Source of the DNA: Subsaximicrobium wynnwilliamsii
Lineage (GTDB): Bacteria; Bacteroidota; Bacteroidia; Flavobacteriales; Flavobacteriaceae
Direction: 5' to 3'
Assembly: GCF_007997225.1 (NCBI RefSeq)
Contig: NZ_VORM01000004.1
Coordinates: 266,396-330,395 of the forward strand
Length of the DNA: 64,000 nt
The notes under the pieces were generated by a model. The model saw only the letters and a program-made list of their open reading frames with translations. It did not search any database and was not told where the DNA came from. Each line of letters starts with the position of its first letter. The first letter of the stretch is position 1. The translations under genes were made by a program, and so were the position numbers. This document shows, in pieces, positions 44,628-53,629 of this stretch.

Positions 44628-45359
44628 ATGGACAGAAAAAAATTCATTCAAGCATCATTACTCGGCAGCTTAGGAATCGCGCTGATGCCGCAGCTATCCT
44701 TCGCTGTCAATACTGAAATCTCATACGAAGAACTTATTGGGAAAGGTCAACCAGAACTTTTTGGGACCGGTTACCAATTGCGAAAAGAGACAAATGAGGC
44801 TTTTATAAAAATGGCTGCGGAAGCTTTAAAAAGTGATATCAAAATCCAAGTGGTGTCCAGCTACCGAAGCTTCGAACATCAAAACCGCATTTGGGAACGC
44901 AAGTACAAACGCTACCAAAACCAAGGTCTTTCGCCAGAGGCTGGCATTGCAAAAATTATTGAATACTCCACCATCCCTGGGACTTCAAGACACCATTGGG
45001 GCACAGATCTGGACATTATCGATGCTCATGTTAGACAACCTTCTTCAGTTTTGCAAGCCCAACATTTTGAGGAAAATGGGTGCTACCGAAAACTAAAACT
45101 ATGGATGGAAACCCATGCCAAATCATTCGGGTTTTTCCTGGTCTATACCAAAGAGCCGTCCCGAAAAGGCTTTAAATATGAGCCATGGCATTATAGCTAT
45201 AGAGCACTCTCGCAAGGCTACCTCCAAACCTATAAAACCTTCGATCTTAAAACCATCATTAGCAAGGAACAACTCATGGGTCATGATTATTTTTCAGAAG
45301 CATTCATCAATGCCTATTTAAAAGAACATATGCTGGACATCAATCCTGATCTCCTCTAA
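44628..45359 (+). CDS. VanY-type M15 D,D-carboxypeptidase
   Basis: Exported zinc peptidase trimming peptidoglycan stem peptides, 243 residues. The N-terminus MDRKKFIQASLLGSLG resembles a Tat-type or simple signal peptide, cleavage near SFA. VVSSYRSFEHQ, the zinc motif SRHHWGTDLDI (SxHxxGxAxD form) and EPWHY (catalytic Glu and zinc His) are all present. It is a single gene between low-complexity tracts. Confidence 0.88.
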   Translation: MDRKKFIQASLLGSLGIALMPQLSFAVNTEISYEELIGKGQPELFGTGYQLRKETNEAFIKMAAEALKSDIKIQVVSSYRSFEHQNRIWERKYKRYQNQGLSPEAGIAKIIEYSTIPGTSRHHWGTDLDIIDAHVRQPSSVLQAQHFEENGCYRKLKLWMETHAKSFGFFLVYTKEPSRKGFKYEPWHYSYRALSQGYLQTYKTFDLKTIISKEQLMGHDYFSEAFINAYLKEHMLDINPDLL

Positions 45360-45516
45360 AGACAAGTCCTCAAGGCCGATCGTCCAGTTTGTGAAATTCC
45401 AAGAAACGAATTCCCAAATCTCAAATCCCATACTCCAAACTCCAAATATATTATCTAAGCCTAAATTTAGATATCTAAAACCAAAAAAAAGCTCGCATGT
45501 TGAGGCTATTGGAACT

Positions 45517-45546
45517 AAAAACGCCCTGATTTCTCAAGGCGCTTTT
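45517..45546 (-). terminator. Probable terminator of the ankyrin gene
   Basis: AAAACGCC and GGCGCTTTT form an imperfect stem (one bulge) around CTGATTTCTCAA, 43 bases past the stop on the minus strand. Confidence 0.5.
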
Positions 45547-45588
45547 GTGGCTAACTCATTCTAATTAATCTAAAATATCAAACAAAGT

Positions 45589-45972
45589 TTAAGATTCCAA
45601 TTGTCGTAAATACGATAAGGCATCGGTTGCATTTGATAATTCGGCGTATTTTTCTGCAGTCATGCCCTTATCAGATTTGACTTTGAGCTTGGCGCCTTTT
45701 TCGACCAGCAACTTTAGAATATCAGTTCGGTTAAACTTCGCTGCATACATTGCCGGCGTTAAACCCAAAGATTTTGCGTTGATATCTGCGCCTAAATCAA
45801 TTAGCTTTTTGGCGGTCTCGTAGTCGCCTTTCAATATGGAAAGGCAAAACGGACTAATTGTTTGATTTACTACAACTTCCTTGGTGGAAATCGTAGCGAT
45901 TTCATTTGTTGCATTGAGGGCGTTGATTGAGCACCCTAATGCGATTGCGATAATTACTGCTGTTTTTTTCAT
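45589..45972 (-). CDS. Exported ankyrin-repeat protein
   Basis: Protein of 127 residues: signal peptide (about 1-22), then two to three ankyrin repeats (SILKGDYETAKKLIDLGADI, LTPAMYAAKFNRTDILKLLV, KGMTAEKYAELSNATDALSYL). A periplasmic protein-binding role is likely; the partner is unknown. It is a single gene. Confidence 0.82.
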   Translation of the reverse strand: MKKTAVIIAIALGCSINALNATNEIATISTKEVVVNQTISPFCLSILKGDYETAKKLIDLGADINAKSLGLTPAMYAAKFNRTDILKLLVEKGAKLKVKSDKGMTAEKYAELSNATDALSYLRQLES

Positions 45973-46208
45973 GATGAATACATTTAAAAGGTTTAATTGA
46001 TTGTGATTCTATTAAAAAGACGATCAAATTTCGAAAGCGTTACAGTCAAAGCCAATCAATGACAGTATTTTAAACAGTTGCTAACAAATTGCTTAAACCT
46101 GCATCGTAAATTAACGTGCGCCAAAATCAAATCGCTAAAAAGGGCGCTAATTGGTTTAAGACTGCTATTTTGTGAGCTTGAAAATTAGTGATCCCCTTAG
46201 AAACTTTT

Positions 46209-46216
46209 TATATTTG
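46209..46216 (+). promoter_or_regulatory. -7 box TATATTTG of gpmI
   Basis: A perfect TAnnTTTG 19 bases before ATG 46236. It lies inside the longer open frame from 46188, so that extension is not translated. Confidence 0.5.
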
Positions 46217-46235
46217 GGATTCAAAACAAAAACTG

Positions 46236-47753
46236 ATGAACAAGAAAGTCATTTTAATGATTCTAGATGGTTGGGGATTATCACCAGACCCAAAAGTTTC
46301 AGCAATAGATAATGCAAACACGCCTTTTATAGATTCCCTTTACACTAAATATTCGCATGCCACTTTAAGAACCGATGGTTTAAACGTAGGTCTCCCAGAA
46401 GGCCAAATGGGCAATAGCGAAGTGGGCCACATGAATTTAGGCGCTGGTCGCATCGTTTATCAGGATTTGGTCAAAATCAATTTGGCAGTGAAAAACAATA
46501 CGTTGAAAGATGAACAAATTTTGGTAGATGCGTTTACATATGCCAAAAACAACTCTAAAGATGTTCACTTTTTAGGCTTATTGAGTGATGGCGGTGTGCA
46601 TTCACACATTGAACACTTATTTGGACTCATTGATGCTGCAAATGACTTTGGAATAGACCATTCTTACGTTCATGCCTTTACCGATGGCCGGGATGTAGAT
46701 CCCAAATCGGGCTTTGGCTTTGTCACTTCACTTCAAGAACACATCAAAAATACAAATACCCAATTGGCAACAGTTACTGGACGCTACTACGCAATGGATC
46801 GTGATAATCGTTGGGAACGCATTAAGGTCGCCTATGACGCCTTGGTAAATGGAGTGGGCAAACACAGTGGTAACGCTACCCAAAGTTTGGAAAATAGTTA
46901 TGATCATGATATTACCGACGAATTTATAGAACCCATAATCATGACCAATGCAGATGACGATCCAGTGACTTCAATCAAGAATGGAGACGTGGTCATCTTT
47001 TTCAATTTCAGGACAGATCGTGGTCGCGAGTTGACCAGTGCCTTATCGCAAATGGATTTTCGCGAGCAAAACATGCATAAATTAGATCTCTACTATGTAA
47101 CCATGACTAATTATGATGCTTCGTTTACAGGAACCAAGGTTGTGTATACCAAGGATAATCTTTCTGAAACCTTGGGAGCGGTCTTGGAAAAAAATGAGAA
47201 AAAGCAAATCCGTATTGCAGAAACCGAGAAATACCCCCACGTAACATTTTTCTTTTCGGGCGGGCAAGAAACGCCTTTCAAAGGTGAAACCCGAATATTA
47301 AGAGACTCCCCAAAAGTGGCCACTTATGATCTCAAACCCGAGATGAGTGCTTTTGAGCTTACCGATGCCTTGGTGCCAGAACTTGAAAAAGGCGAGGTGG
47401 ATTTTGTATGTCTTAATTTTGCCAATGGCGATATGGTTGGCCATACAGGCGTTATGGAAGCTGCCATAAAGGCCTGCGAAGCGGTTGATACTTGTGTAAA
47501 GCGAGTCATTGAAACAGCCTTGCAAAATGATTACGCCACCATACTCATTGCCGATCATGGCAACTGTGAGACCATGATCAATCCCGACGGATCACCAAAT
47601 ACGGCGCATACCACGAACCCTGTTCCTGTTATTTTGATTGATAATGATAAAACCGCAATCAAGGATGGTGTTTTAGGCGATATCGCTCCTACCATTCTTA
47701 AACTCATGGGCGTGGAACAACCCAAAGTGATGACCCAAGCAGCTTTGGTTTAA
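46236..47753 (+). CDS. gpmI: 2,3-bisphosphoglycerate-independent phosphoglycerate mutase
   Basis: Manganese-dependent glycolytic mutase (alkaline-phosphatase fold), 505 residues from MNKKVILMILDGWG. The catalytic Ser lies in QMGNSEVGHMNLGAGR. FTDGRDVDPKSG, TGRYYAMDRDNRWER, FFNFRTDRGRE, ANGDMVGHTG and IADHGNCETM cover the metal ligands. The 16 upstream codons overlap the promoter. A HAD gene follows 63 bases later. Confidence 0.97.
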   Translation: MNKKVILMILDGWGLSPDPKVSAIDNANTPFIDSLYTKYSHATLRTDGLNVGLPEGQMGNSEVGHMNLGAGRIVYQDLVKINLAVKNNTLKDEQILVDAFTYAKNNSKDVHFLGLLSDGGVHSHIEHLFGLIDAANDFGIDHSYVHAFTDGRDVDPKSGFGFVTSLQEHIKNTNTQLATVTGRYYAMDRDNRWERIKVAYDALVNGVGKHSGNATQSLENSYDHDITDEFIEPIIMTNADDDPVTSIKNGDVVIFFNFRTDRGRELTSALSQMDFREQNMHKLDLYYVTMTNYDASFTGTKVVYTKDNLSETLGAVLEKNEKKQIRIAETEKYPHVTFFFSGGQETPFKGETRILRDSPKVATYDLKPEMSAFELTDALVPELEKGEVDFVCLNFANGDMVGHTGVMEAAIKACEAVDTCVKRVIETALQNDYATILIADHGNCETMINPDGSPNTAHTTNPVPVILIDNDKTAIKDGVLGDIAPTILKLMGVEQPKVMTQAALV

Positions 47754-47816
47754 TTGCTTCGGAAAAAATTGAATAAATATCTTAATTTTGCCAAGTCATA
47801 AGCAGCTAGAGTCAGT

Positions 47817-48230
47817 ATGAATTTTTTGGAAAAACTAGTTATTGCGGTCGATTTTGATGGGACCATTGTGGATGATGCTTATCCGCGGATAGGGAAACCC
47901 CGTATTTTTGCCTTTGAAACTTTAAAGCGCTTACAAAAAGATGGACATCGTCTTATTTTGTGGACCTATAGAAGTGGCGACCGCCTAGAAGAAGCAGTGC
48001 AGTTTTGCAAGGATAATGGCATCAACTTTTACGCAGTGAATCACAGTTTCCCTGAAGAGGTTTATGATGGCAACATCAGCAGAAAAATCAATGCCGATTT
48101 ATTTATTGACGACCGAAACATTGGCGGTGTCTTAGGTTGGGGAGAAATCTATCAACTCATTACTAAGGAAGAACCAGACCTCTCTTCAGTAAAACCGAAA
48201 AAAGGGCTGTTTTCTTTCTTCAGGAAATAA
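47817..48230 (+). CDS. HAD-superfamily phosphatase-like protein (BT0820-like)
   Basis: Protein of 137 residues with HAD motif I AVDFDGTIVDD, motif II LILWTYRSGDR and motif III/IV in ADLFIDDRNIGG. It has no cap domain. The sequence resembles the small BT0820-type HAD group of Bacteroidota. The substrate is unknown. A TAATTTTG box at 47783-47790 may be its promoter. It converges on the CoA-transferase family gene with 1 base between stops. Confidence 0.82.
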   Translation: MNFLEKLVIAVDFDGTIVDDAYPRIGKPRIFAFETLKRLQKDGHRLILWTYRSGDRLEEAVQFCKDNGINFYAVNHSFPEEVYDGNISRKINADLFIDDRNIGGVLGWGEIYQLITKEEPDLSSVKPKKGLFSFFRK

Positions 48231-48231
48231 A

Positions 48232-49509
48232 TTAGCGCATGATCAATTCAAAATAGTCTTTATCAATACGTTCTTGATGATCGGGATGCGCAATGTCTAC
48301 CAAGGATTTCACACGTTGCTTGATGGTTTTTCCGTAGAGATTGGCAACGCCATATTCCGTGACCACATAATGCACGTGTGCCCTAGTGGTTACCACTCCT
48401 GCACCTGGATTTAAAGATGGCACAATTCTGCTAATGCCTTTTTTCGTTGTGGATGGCAATGCAATTATGGCCTTTCCGCCGTCACTCAATGAGGCAGCAC
48501 GCATAAAATCCATTTGACCACCAACACCAGAATACATGTGTGGGCCAATAGAATCTGCACAAACTTGACCAGTAACATCCACCTCAATGGCTGAGTTGAT
48601 GGCGACCATCCTCGGGTTTTGCTTTATAACAGCAACATTATTAGTGTAATTGGAAGCCCGCATTTCTACAAACGGATTATCATCTACATAGTCATACAAA
48701 CGTTGCGACCCAATCAAGAATGTTGACAAGGCACGACCGCGATTGACTTCCTTATAGTTGCCATTGATGACATTGTTTTGAATGAGATCAATCACGCCAT
48801 CAGAAAACATTTCGGTATGCAGCCCTAAATCCTTATGGTTGGTCAAACGCGTCAATACCGCATTGGGTATACTACCAATGCCCATTTGCAAGGTGCTTCG
48901 GTCTTCAATCAAATTTGCGACATGATCACCAATTTTGTTTTCAATAGCAGATGGTTTTGCCATCAAATGCTCTGGTAAATGTTCATCACTTTCTACAAAA
49001 GCATCAATTTCTGATACGTGGATGATGCCTGCACCATGGGTTCTTGGCATGTGTTTATTAACTTGGGCAATCACGTAAGGAGCATTGTCTATCGCAGCCA
49101 AAGTGGCTTCAACTGAGACGCCCAAAGAACAATACCCATGACGGTCTGGTACCGACACATGAATCAATGCGACGTCCAAATCTATGATGTTGCGTTTGAA
49201 CAACAATGGCAATTCGCTCAAGAATACCGGAGTATATGAGCCATTGCCTGCTTTGAGGGTATGCCGTATGTTTTTTCCTATAAAGAAGGAATTGACGTGA
49301 AAACTATCTCTCAAATCAGGATTGGCGTAAGGCGCCTCACCTTCAGTATGGAGATGGCACACTTCAACATCTCTTAATTCTTCATGCCTTGCCGACATTG
49401 CGTTAATTAAGACTTGAGGTGCAGCTGCTGCTGCCTGTATATAAACTCTGTCTTTGGATTTAATTTTTTTGACGGCTTCTTCAGCCGATATTGGATTATA
49501 TTTCTTCAT
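48232..49509 (-). CDS. Acetyl-CoA hydrolase/CoA-transferase family protein
   Basis: Family I/cat1-type CoA-transferase or hydrolase, 425 residues from MKKYNPISAEEAV. Motifs are IGIGSIPNAVL-like GMGSIPNAVLTRL, GLHTEMFSDGVIDL, SAIEVDVTGQVCADSIG (catalytic Glu) and GVGGQMDFMRAA. Such enzymes transfer CoA between acetate and other acids such as succinate or butyrate; the partner acid is open. The three codons before the chosen ATG start at TTG and were dropped. A TATTTTTG box lies 20 bases upstream. Confidence 0.87.
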   Translation of the reverse strand: MKKYNPISAEEAVKKIKSKDRVYIQAAAAAPQVLINAMSARHEELRDVEVCHLHTEGEAPYANPDLRDSFHVNSFFIGKNIRHTLKAGNGSYTPVFLSELPLLFKRNIIDLDVALIHVSVPDRHGYCSLGVSVEATLAAIDNAPYVIAQVNKHMPRTHGAGIIHVSEIDAFVESDEHLPEHLMAKPSAIENKIGDHVANLIEDRSTLQMGIGSIPNAVLTRLTNHKDLGLHTEMFSDGVIDLIQNNVINGNYKEVNRGRALSTFLIGSQRLYDYVDDNPFVEMRASNYTNNVAVIKQNPRMVAINSAIEVDVTGQVCADSIGPHMYSGVGGQMDFMRAASLSDGGKAIIALPSTTKKGISRIVPSLNPGAGVVTTRAHVHYVVTEYGVANLYGKTIKQRVKSLVDIAHPDHQERIDKDYFELIMR

Positions 49510-49529
49510 AATTTTCAATCAGTTTGCCA

Positions 49530-49537
49530 CAAAAATA
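49530..49537 (-). promoter_or_regulatory. -7 box TATTTTTG of the CoA-transferase family gene
   Basis: TAnnTTTG match on the minus strand, 20 bases before the ATG. Confidence 0.4.
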
Positions 49538-49608
49538 TAAGGTTTATTTGGTTTAGAACCTGAGAACAATCAGGCTTTATAATAGTTTAACAAACCTTTT
49601 TAAATACT

Positions 49609-49616
49609 TACCTTTG
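49609..49616 (+). promoter_or_regulatory. -7 box TACCTTTG of map
   Basis: A perfect TAnnTTTG 17 bases before the map ATG at 49634. Confidence 0.5.
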
Positions 49617-49633
49617 CACATATTTTTGAGATT

Positions 49634-50437
49634 ATGATCATAGCAAAAACAAGAGAAGAAATAGAATTGATGCGCCAAAGCGCCCTAGTGGTTTCCAAAA
49701 CCTTGGGTATGTTGGCAAAAGAAGTCAAGGTTGGCATGACCACGAAAAAACTGGATACGCTAGCCGAGGATTTTATAAGAGCCCAAGGTGCCATCCCAGG
49801 ATTTTTGGGCTTGTATGATTGTCCGTCAACCCTATTATGCAGTATCAATGAAGCCGTAGTGCATGGTTTACCCACAAATGTACCTTTGAAGGAAGGCGAC
49901 ATTGTCTCCATTGATTGCGGTGCTATCCTTAACGACTTTTATGGTGATCATGCCTATACTTTTGAAATTGGCGAGGTTGCTCCCGAAACCAAAAAACTAA
50001 TACAAACCACAAAAGAATCCCTCTACATGGGTATTCGCGCGCTCAAGTTGGGCAATCGCGTGGGTGATGTGGGATTTGCCATTCAAAACCATTGTGAGGC
50101 GGAAGGCTATGGCGTAGTAAGAGAGCTTGTAGGCCATGGTTTGGGCAGAAAAATGCATGAAGATCCAGAAATGCCAAATTACGGGCGTCGAGGTCGAGGC
50201 AAAAAATTTATTGAAGGCATGGTAGTCGCCATTGAACCCATGATCAATTTGGGAACCCATAAGGTAAAACAGCTTAGTGATGGTTGGACCATTGTTACAC
50301 TGGACGGGAAACCAAGTGTGCACTTTGAGCATGATGTGGCAATTATTGATGGGAAACCCGAAATTTTATCCACATTTGGTTATGTGCATGAGGCCTTGGG
50401 GATTAGTTCTTTGGAAGAGGATGAGTTTAGACACTAA
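49634..50437 (+). CDS. map: Methionine aminopeptidase, type I
   Basis: Removes N-terminal Met from new proteins, 267 residues. Metal ligands and active site appear in AVVHGLPTNVPL (His), VSIDCGAILNDFYGDHAYTF (two Asp), VGHGLGRKMHEDPEMPNYG (His), VVAIEPMI (Glu) and HFEHDVAI (Glu). The last four codons (FRH, stop) lie inside the left end repeat of the GxxExxY cassette, so the C-terminal residues may have been set by its insertion. Confidence 0.96.
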   Translation: MIIAKTREEIELMRQSALVVSKTLGMLAKEVKVGMTTKKLDTLAEDFIRAQGAIPGFLGLYDCPSTLLCSINEAVVHGLPTNVPLKEGDIVSIDCGAILNDFYGDHAYTFEIGEVAPETKKLIQTTKESLYMGIRALKLGNRVGDVGFAIQNHCEAEGYGVVRELVGHGLGRKMHEDPEMPNYGRRGRGKKFIEGMVVAIEPMINLGTHKVKQLSDGWTIVTLDGKPSVHFEHDVAIIDGKPEILSTFGYVHEALGISSLEEDEFRH

Positions 50438-50456
50438 TTCCACCAATTTTCACTAA
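50426..50456. repeat. Left terminal inverted repeat of GxxExxY cassette
   Basis: 31 bases beginning TTTAGACACTAATTCCACC. They match the reverse complement of 50893-50923 at 27 of 31 positions. The repeat overlaps the map stop codon. Confidence 0.7.
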
Positions 50457-50512
50457 TTTGTGTATTTTATTTTCAATTTTTATAGCTATATCAATTTTTT
50501 AAATGGACCGTC

Positions 50513-50887
50513 ATGCCAAATCTAATTTACAAAGAAGATGTCTATAAAATTATTGGAATATGCATGGAGGTTCACAATCAATTAGGACGCGGTTTTAACG
50601 AGGCAGTTTATGCAGATGCATTGGAAATCGAATTCGTCCAGAATGAAATGATTTATGCTAGAGAAATAAAATACACTATAAATTATAAAGGAAATATCTT
50701 ACCTCATTATTACAAAGCTGACTTTATCATTAACGATTCAGTTGTTTTAGAAATCAAAGCGATCAGTTCTCTTACCGATTCCCATATTAAACAAACGCTA
50801 AATTATCTGGCTGCTTCAAAATTAAAATTAGGACTTTTAATTAATTTTGGAGAAGATAGTCTCAAATATAAACGCATCATTCTTTAA
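50513..50887 (+). CDS. GxxExxY protein (PD-(D/E)XK nuclease-like fold)
   Basis: Protein of 124 residues. The name motif reads GFNEAVY (27-33). A PD-(D/E)XK-type core is visible: D70 in YYKADFI, then E80-x-K82 in VLEIKAI, followed by a conserved QTLNYLAASKLKLGLLINFG. The family is widespread in Bacteroidota and other phyla, often in many copies per genome, with no proven function. The gene sits alone between inverted repeats (50426-50456 and 50893-50923), about 500 bases in total. Confidence 0.88.
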   Translation: MPNLIYKEDVYKIIGICMEVHNQLGRGFNEAVYADALEIEFVQNEMIYAREIKYTINYKGNILPHYYKADFIINDSVVLEIKAISSLTDSHIKQTLNYLAASKLKLGLLINFGEDSLKYKRIIL

Positions 50888-50892
50888 TATGG

Positions 50893-50923
50893 TTGGTGAA
50901 AATTCGTGAAATTCGTGTCTAAA
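50893..50923. repeat. Right terminal inverted repeat of GxxExxY cassette
   Basis: 31 bases ending ATTCGTGTCTAAA, inverted relative to 50426-50456. It contains the GTG start codons of the next gene. A related solo sequence lies at 30515-30537. Confidence 0.7.
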
Positions 50924-51700
50924 CAACTTTTTAAATACATCCTCAACACCATCCCCAGACCCATCCTCATTAGGTTGAGCTATGTAGCGCGCCCTGTTTT
51001 GGCGTTAGCTTTGACAGGAGACACATTTACCGATCCCATAGATGGCAAAAGCTTCAAAACATTTTTGCCTTATGGCTACGGAAACCAGCGCAACAATGTA
51101 CTCTCCCCTTCTACTTTGAGCTTGGAGCGGCACCGGTTGTTATGGTTGTACCTTAAAAGAGAAACCAATTTTTTTACTTCGGAAAGCAGCACAGAGCCAA
51201 AGAAAGAAGTCCTGCATTTTGCGCCGGAACAATGCTTTTTGAAACGCTTTAGACAACTGAAGCATATCGATTATACCACAACCGACTTACTTTCGCCCAT
51301 TGCCGATGTGAAAGCCGATATTTGTGACCTCCCATTTAAAGATAATAGTTACGACCTGATTTTTTGCAATCACGTTTTGGAGCACATCCCAGACGACACG
51401 AAGGCCATGGAAGAATTGTACCGCGTGATGAAACCTGGTGGGTTTGGAATTTTTCAGATTCCGCAGGATCTTAATCGAGAAGTCACTTTTGAGGACGACT
51501 CCATTACCGATGAAAAGGAACGCGCCAGAATCTTCGGCCAATATGATCACGTAAGGGTTTACGGACGCGATTATTTTGATAAATTAAGAAAAGTTGGTTT
51601 TAAAGTGGATGAAGTCGATTTTACTGCTAGCCTTTCCGAAGCAGAAATAGCAAAATACTGCTTGGCGAAAGGCGAGATTATTCCTGTGGTTTATAAATAA
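50906..51700 (+). CDS. SAM-dependent methyltransferase
   Basis: Class I methyltransferase, 264 residues. The N-terminal region is specific to the family (QLFKYILNTIPRPILIRLSYVARP, FLPYGYGNQRNNVL). The Methyltransf_11 core has VLHFAPEQCFL, DYTTTDLLSP, ADICDLPFKDNSYDLIFCNHVLEHI and MKPGGFGIFQIP. The substrate is unknown. No ATG is available: starts are GTG at 50906 or 50915, both inside the right end repeat of the cassette, so the present start was probably supplied by it. Confidence 0.85.
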   Translation: MKFVSKQLFKYILNTIPRPILIRLSYVARPVLALALTGDTFTDPIDGKSFKTFLPYGYGNQRNNVLSPSTLSLERHRLLWLYLKRETNFFTSESSTEPKKEVLHFAPEQCFLKRFRQLKHIDYTTTDLLSPIADVKADICDLPFKDNSYDLIFCNHVLEHIPDDTKAMEELYRVMKPGGFGIFQIPQDLNREVTFEDDSITDEKERARIFGQYDHVRVYGRDYFDKLRKVGFKVDEVDFTASLSEAEIAKYCLAKGEIIPVVYK

Positions 51701-51719
51701 CTAAATAGCGCTTACATCA

Positions 51720-52088
51720 ATGACACAACAAATAATAATTGCCACTGCTGCCTTTTTTGGCATGCTATCCGTAATATTTGGTGCTTTTGGGGCTCATGCC
51801 TTGAAGAACATTTTATCTAATGAACAGCTACACAGTTTTGAAGTTGGTGTTAAATACCAAATGTATCATGCCATTGTATTGCTGGTTTTAGGCTTCAATC
51901 ACAATGGCATAAGCGCTGCAATCTATTGGTGCTTCACCATAGGGATACTATTATTCTCATTTAGTATTTACGGGCTGGTCCTATCTAGTGCCAAAGGAAA
52001 AAAACTTCGGTTTTTAGGTCCAATCACGCCAATTGGCGGCATGTTATTAGTTATTGGCTGGTTACTGGTATTAATTAATGCTTTTTAA
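51720..52088 (+). CDS. DUF423 membrane protein
   Basis: Protein of 122 residues with four hydrophobic segments and the family signature GAFGAHALKN near the N-terminus, EVGVKYQMYHAIVLL, and LGPITPIGGMLLVIGW. An inner-membrane protein of unknown function, widespread in bacteria. It lies 19 bases after the methyltransferase gene, likely the same transcript. Confidence 0.88.
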   Translation: MTQQIIIATAAFFGMLSVIFGAFGAHALKNILSNEQLHSFEVGVKYQMYHAIVLLVLGFNHNGISAAIYWCFTIGILLFSFSIYGLVLSSAKGKKLRFLGPITPIGGMLLVIGWLLVLINAF

Positions 52089-52148
52089 GCGCAGATGAAT
52101 TATAGACTACTGCCCATAAGGGAAGTTTAGACGTGAAACTTTTAAGGT

Positions 52149-53120
52149 TTATTCAGGAAACCCATTCAAACTCACGTTTTCTAATTCGTTACTTTCATTT
52201 TCAATGATTAGAAACGCCTTCATTTCTGGATGGTATTCTAAAAATGAGCTTATGGCTCCAACCTCCATCGCCTGAAAAGCAGTGGCATAGGCATCTGCTA
52301 CCATGCAGTTTTCAGCGATTACAGACACACTTAAAATATTTGTTTTTGAAGGATAACCTGTTTTGGTATTGATGATGTGAGCATAACGTTTTCCTTGAGC
52401 GTCCGTCTTGAATTTCCTATAGGTACCTGAAGTTGCCATGGCTTGATCCTTTAAGTTGATGGCTTTATAAACCGAATTTTCTCCGTCAAAACGCGGTTGG
52501 TCCAATCCTACTCGCCAAGCTTGTTGCTTTTCAGTATTGATTCCGCGACAGCGTATTTCACCTCCAATTTCAACGAGATAGTTCTCGATATTTTGTGATT
52601 CTAAAAAATCGGCAATCACATCAACACCATAGCCTTTAGCAATTGCATTGAAATCGATAAAAGTCGCTTTCGGTTTAATTATTTTATTACCGTTTAGCGA
52701 CACACGATCCAGACCCACTGAGAGCATAAGGCTATCAATCTTTAAACTGTCAAGATCTTGGATGCGGCCTTCGGGACCAAAATTCCACGCATTAACTACT
52801 GCACCAATGGTTGGATCGAAAACGCCATTGGTTTTTTGATATATTTCTTTTGAAGCTTCAAAGACCTTTATAAAATGTGAATCTACAAATGCATCCTCGT
52901 TGCGATTGATTTTTGAGATATCGGAATCTGGAATGTAAGTGGACATGGATTGGTTAATGATTGTAAACAGGCTATCAAACTGCTTCGTATACCCTTCGGT
53001 AGAATCGTAAATCACATTATAGGAAGTCCCAAAAACAGGTCCAGACAGCTTGGTGTTTTCGGGTTCGTTGTTGCAAGCGAAGCATAAAAAAATGACTACT
53101 AAATAAGGTAAATGTTTCAT
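52149..53120 (-). CDS. apbE: FAD:protein FMN transferase (ApbE)
   Basis: Attaches FMN to Ser/Thr of periplasmic flavoproteins such as NqrB and NqrC. Lipoprotein signal with CFACNNEP (lipid Cys near 16). GPVFGTSYNVIYD, IPDSDISKINRN, AIAKGYGVDVIADFL, EIGGEIRCRG and YAHIINTKTGYP are the ApbE motifs. The 125-residue gene precedes it by 13 bases in the same operon. No nqr structural genes are in the window. Confidence 0.93.
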   Translation of the reverse strand: MKHLPYLVVIFLCFACNNEPENTKLSGPVFGTSYNVIYDSTEGYTKQFDSLFTIINQSMSTYIPDSDISKINRNEDAFVDSHFIKVFEASKEIYQKTNGVFDPTIGAVVNAWNFGPEGRIQDLDSLKIDSLMLSVGLDRVSLNGNKIIKPKATFIDFNAIAKGYGVDVIADFLESQNIENYLVEIGGEIRCRGINTEKQQAWRVGLDQPRFDGENSVYKAINLKDQAMATSGTYRKFKTDAQGKRYAHIINTKTGYPSKTNILSVSVIAENCMVADAYATAFQAMEVGAISSFLEYHPEMKAFLIIENESNELENVSLNGFPE

Positions 53121-53133
53121 AAAAATTGAGGCT

Positions 53134-53511
53134 TTAATTGAGATTGGGTTCTATAACTTGAATGCCGTTATACTCAATAAGATATTCTTCGTTTAAATAC
53201 ACTGGCAAATGTTCACCGCTAGGATTCCCAATCCCCACGCCGGCGTAGAGTACTTTCGCATCCTTTTCAAAAGCGTGCTTTTTGAACGTTTCCATCCAGA
53301 TCAGGTCATAATTGTTAGGGTTTGCCGGTAATAGCACGGCTTTTACAATCACGAAAAAGTACTGACTGGTTTTATCGATACACACAAATTGTGGATGCCT
53401 CTTCAACTTACTGTTGACGGCGATGAACTCGAACCCGCGTTGCTCCAAATCCTTACCCACATGGTTCATGGCAAGGTTGTGAAGTTCTTGTTTTGTTAGT
53501 GCTTTGCCCAT
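53134..53511 (-). CDS. Conserved small protein of unknown function upstream of apbE
   Basis: Protein of 125 residues, cytoplasmic, no signal or membrane segment. Recognisable sequence: KDLEQRGFEFIAVNSKLKRHPQFV, FFVIVKAVLLPANP and KVLYAGVGIGNPSGEHLPVYLNEEYLIEY. I do not recognise a characterised family. The fixed place before apbE suggests a link to flavin transfer or Na+-NQR. A TACTTTTG box ends 4 bases before the ATG. Confidence 0.7.
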   Translation of the reverse strand: MGKALTKQELHNLAMNHVGKDLEQRGFEFIAVNSKLKRHPQFVCIDKTSQYFFVIVKAVLLPANPNNYDLIWMETFKKHAFEKDAKVLYAGVGIGNPSGEHLPVYLNEEYLIEYNGIQVIEPNLN

Positions 53512-53515
53512 GCTA

Positions 53516-53523
53516 CAAAAGTA
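53516..53523 (-). promoter_or_regulatory. -7 box TACTTTTG of the apbE operon
   Basis: A perfect TAnnTTTG on the minus strand only 4 bases upstream of the ATG ending at 53511; a transcript from it would be leaderless or nearly so. Confidence 0.45.
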
Positions 53524-53629
53524 ATAAAAGTTTAGCTTAGCCCTTATGCATTATGAAAAACTTAAGTATAAATCCCCCTAAGAACTTCGGTTATTTTTTG
53601 GAGATATGGTCCAAAGCATGATACTTCAA

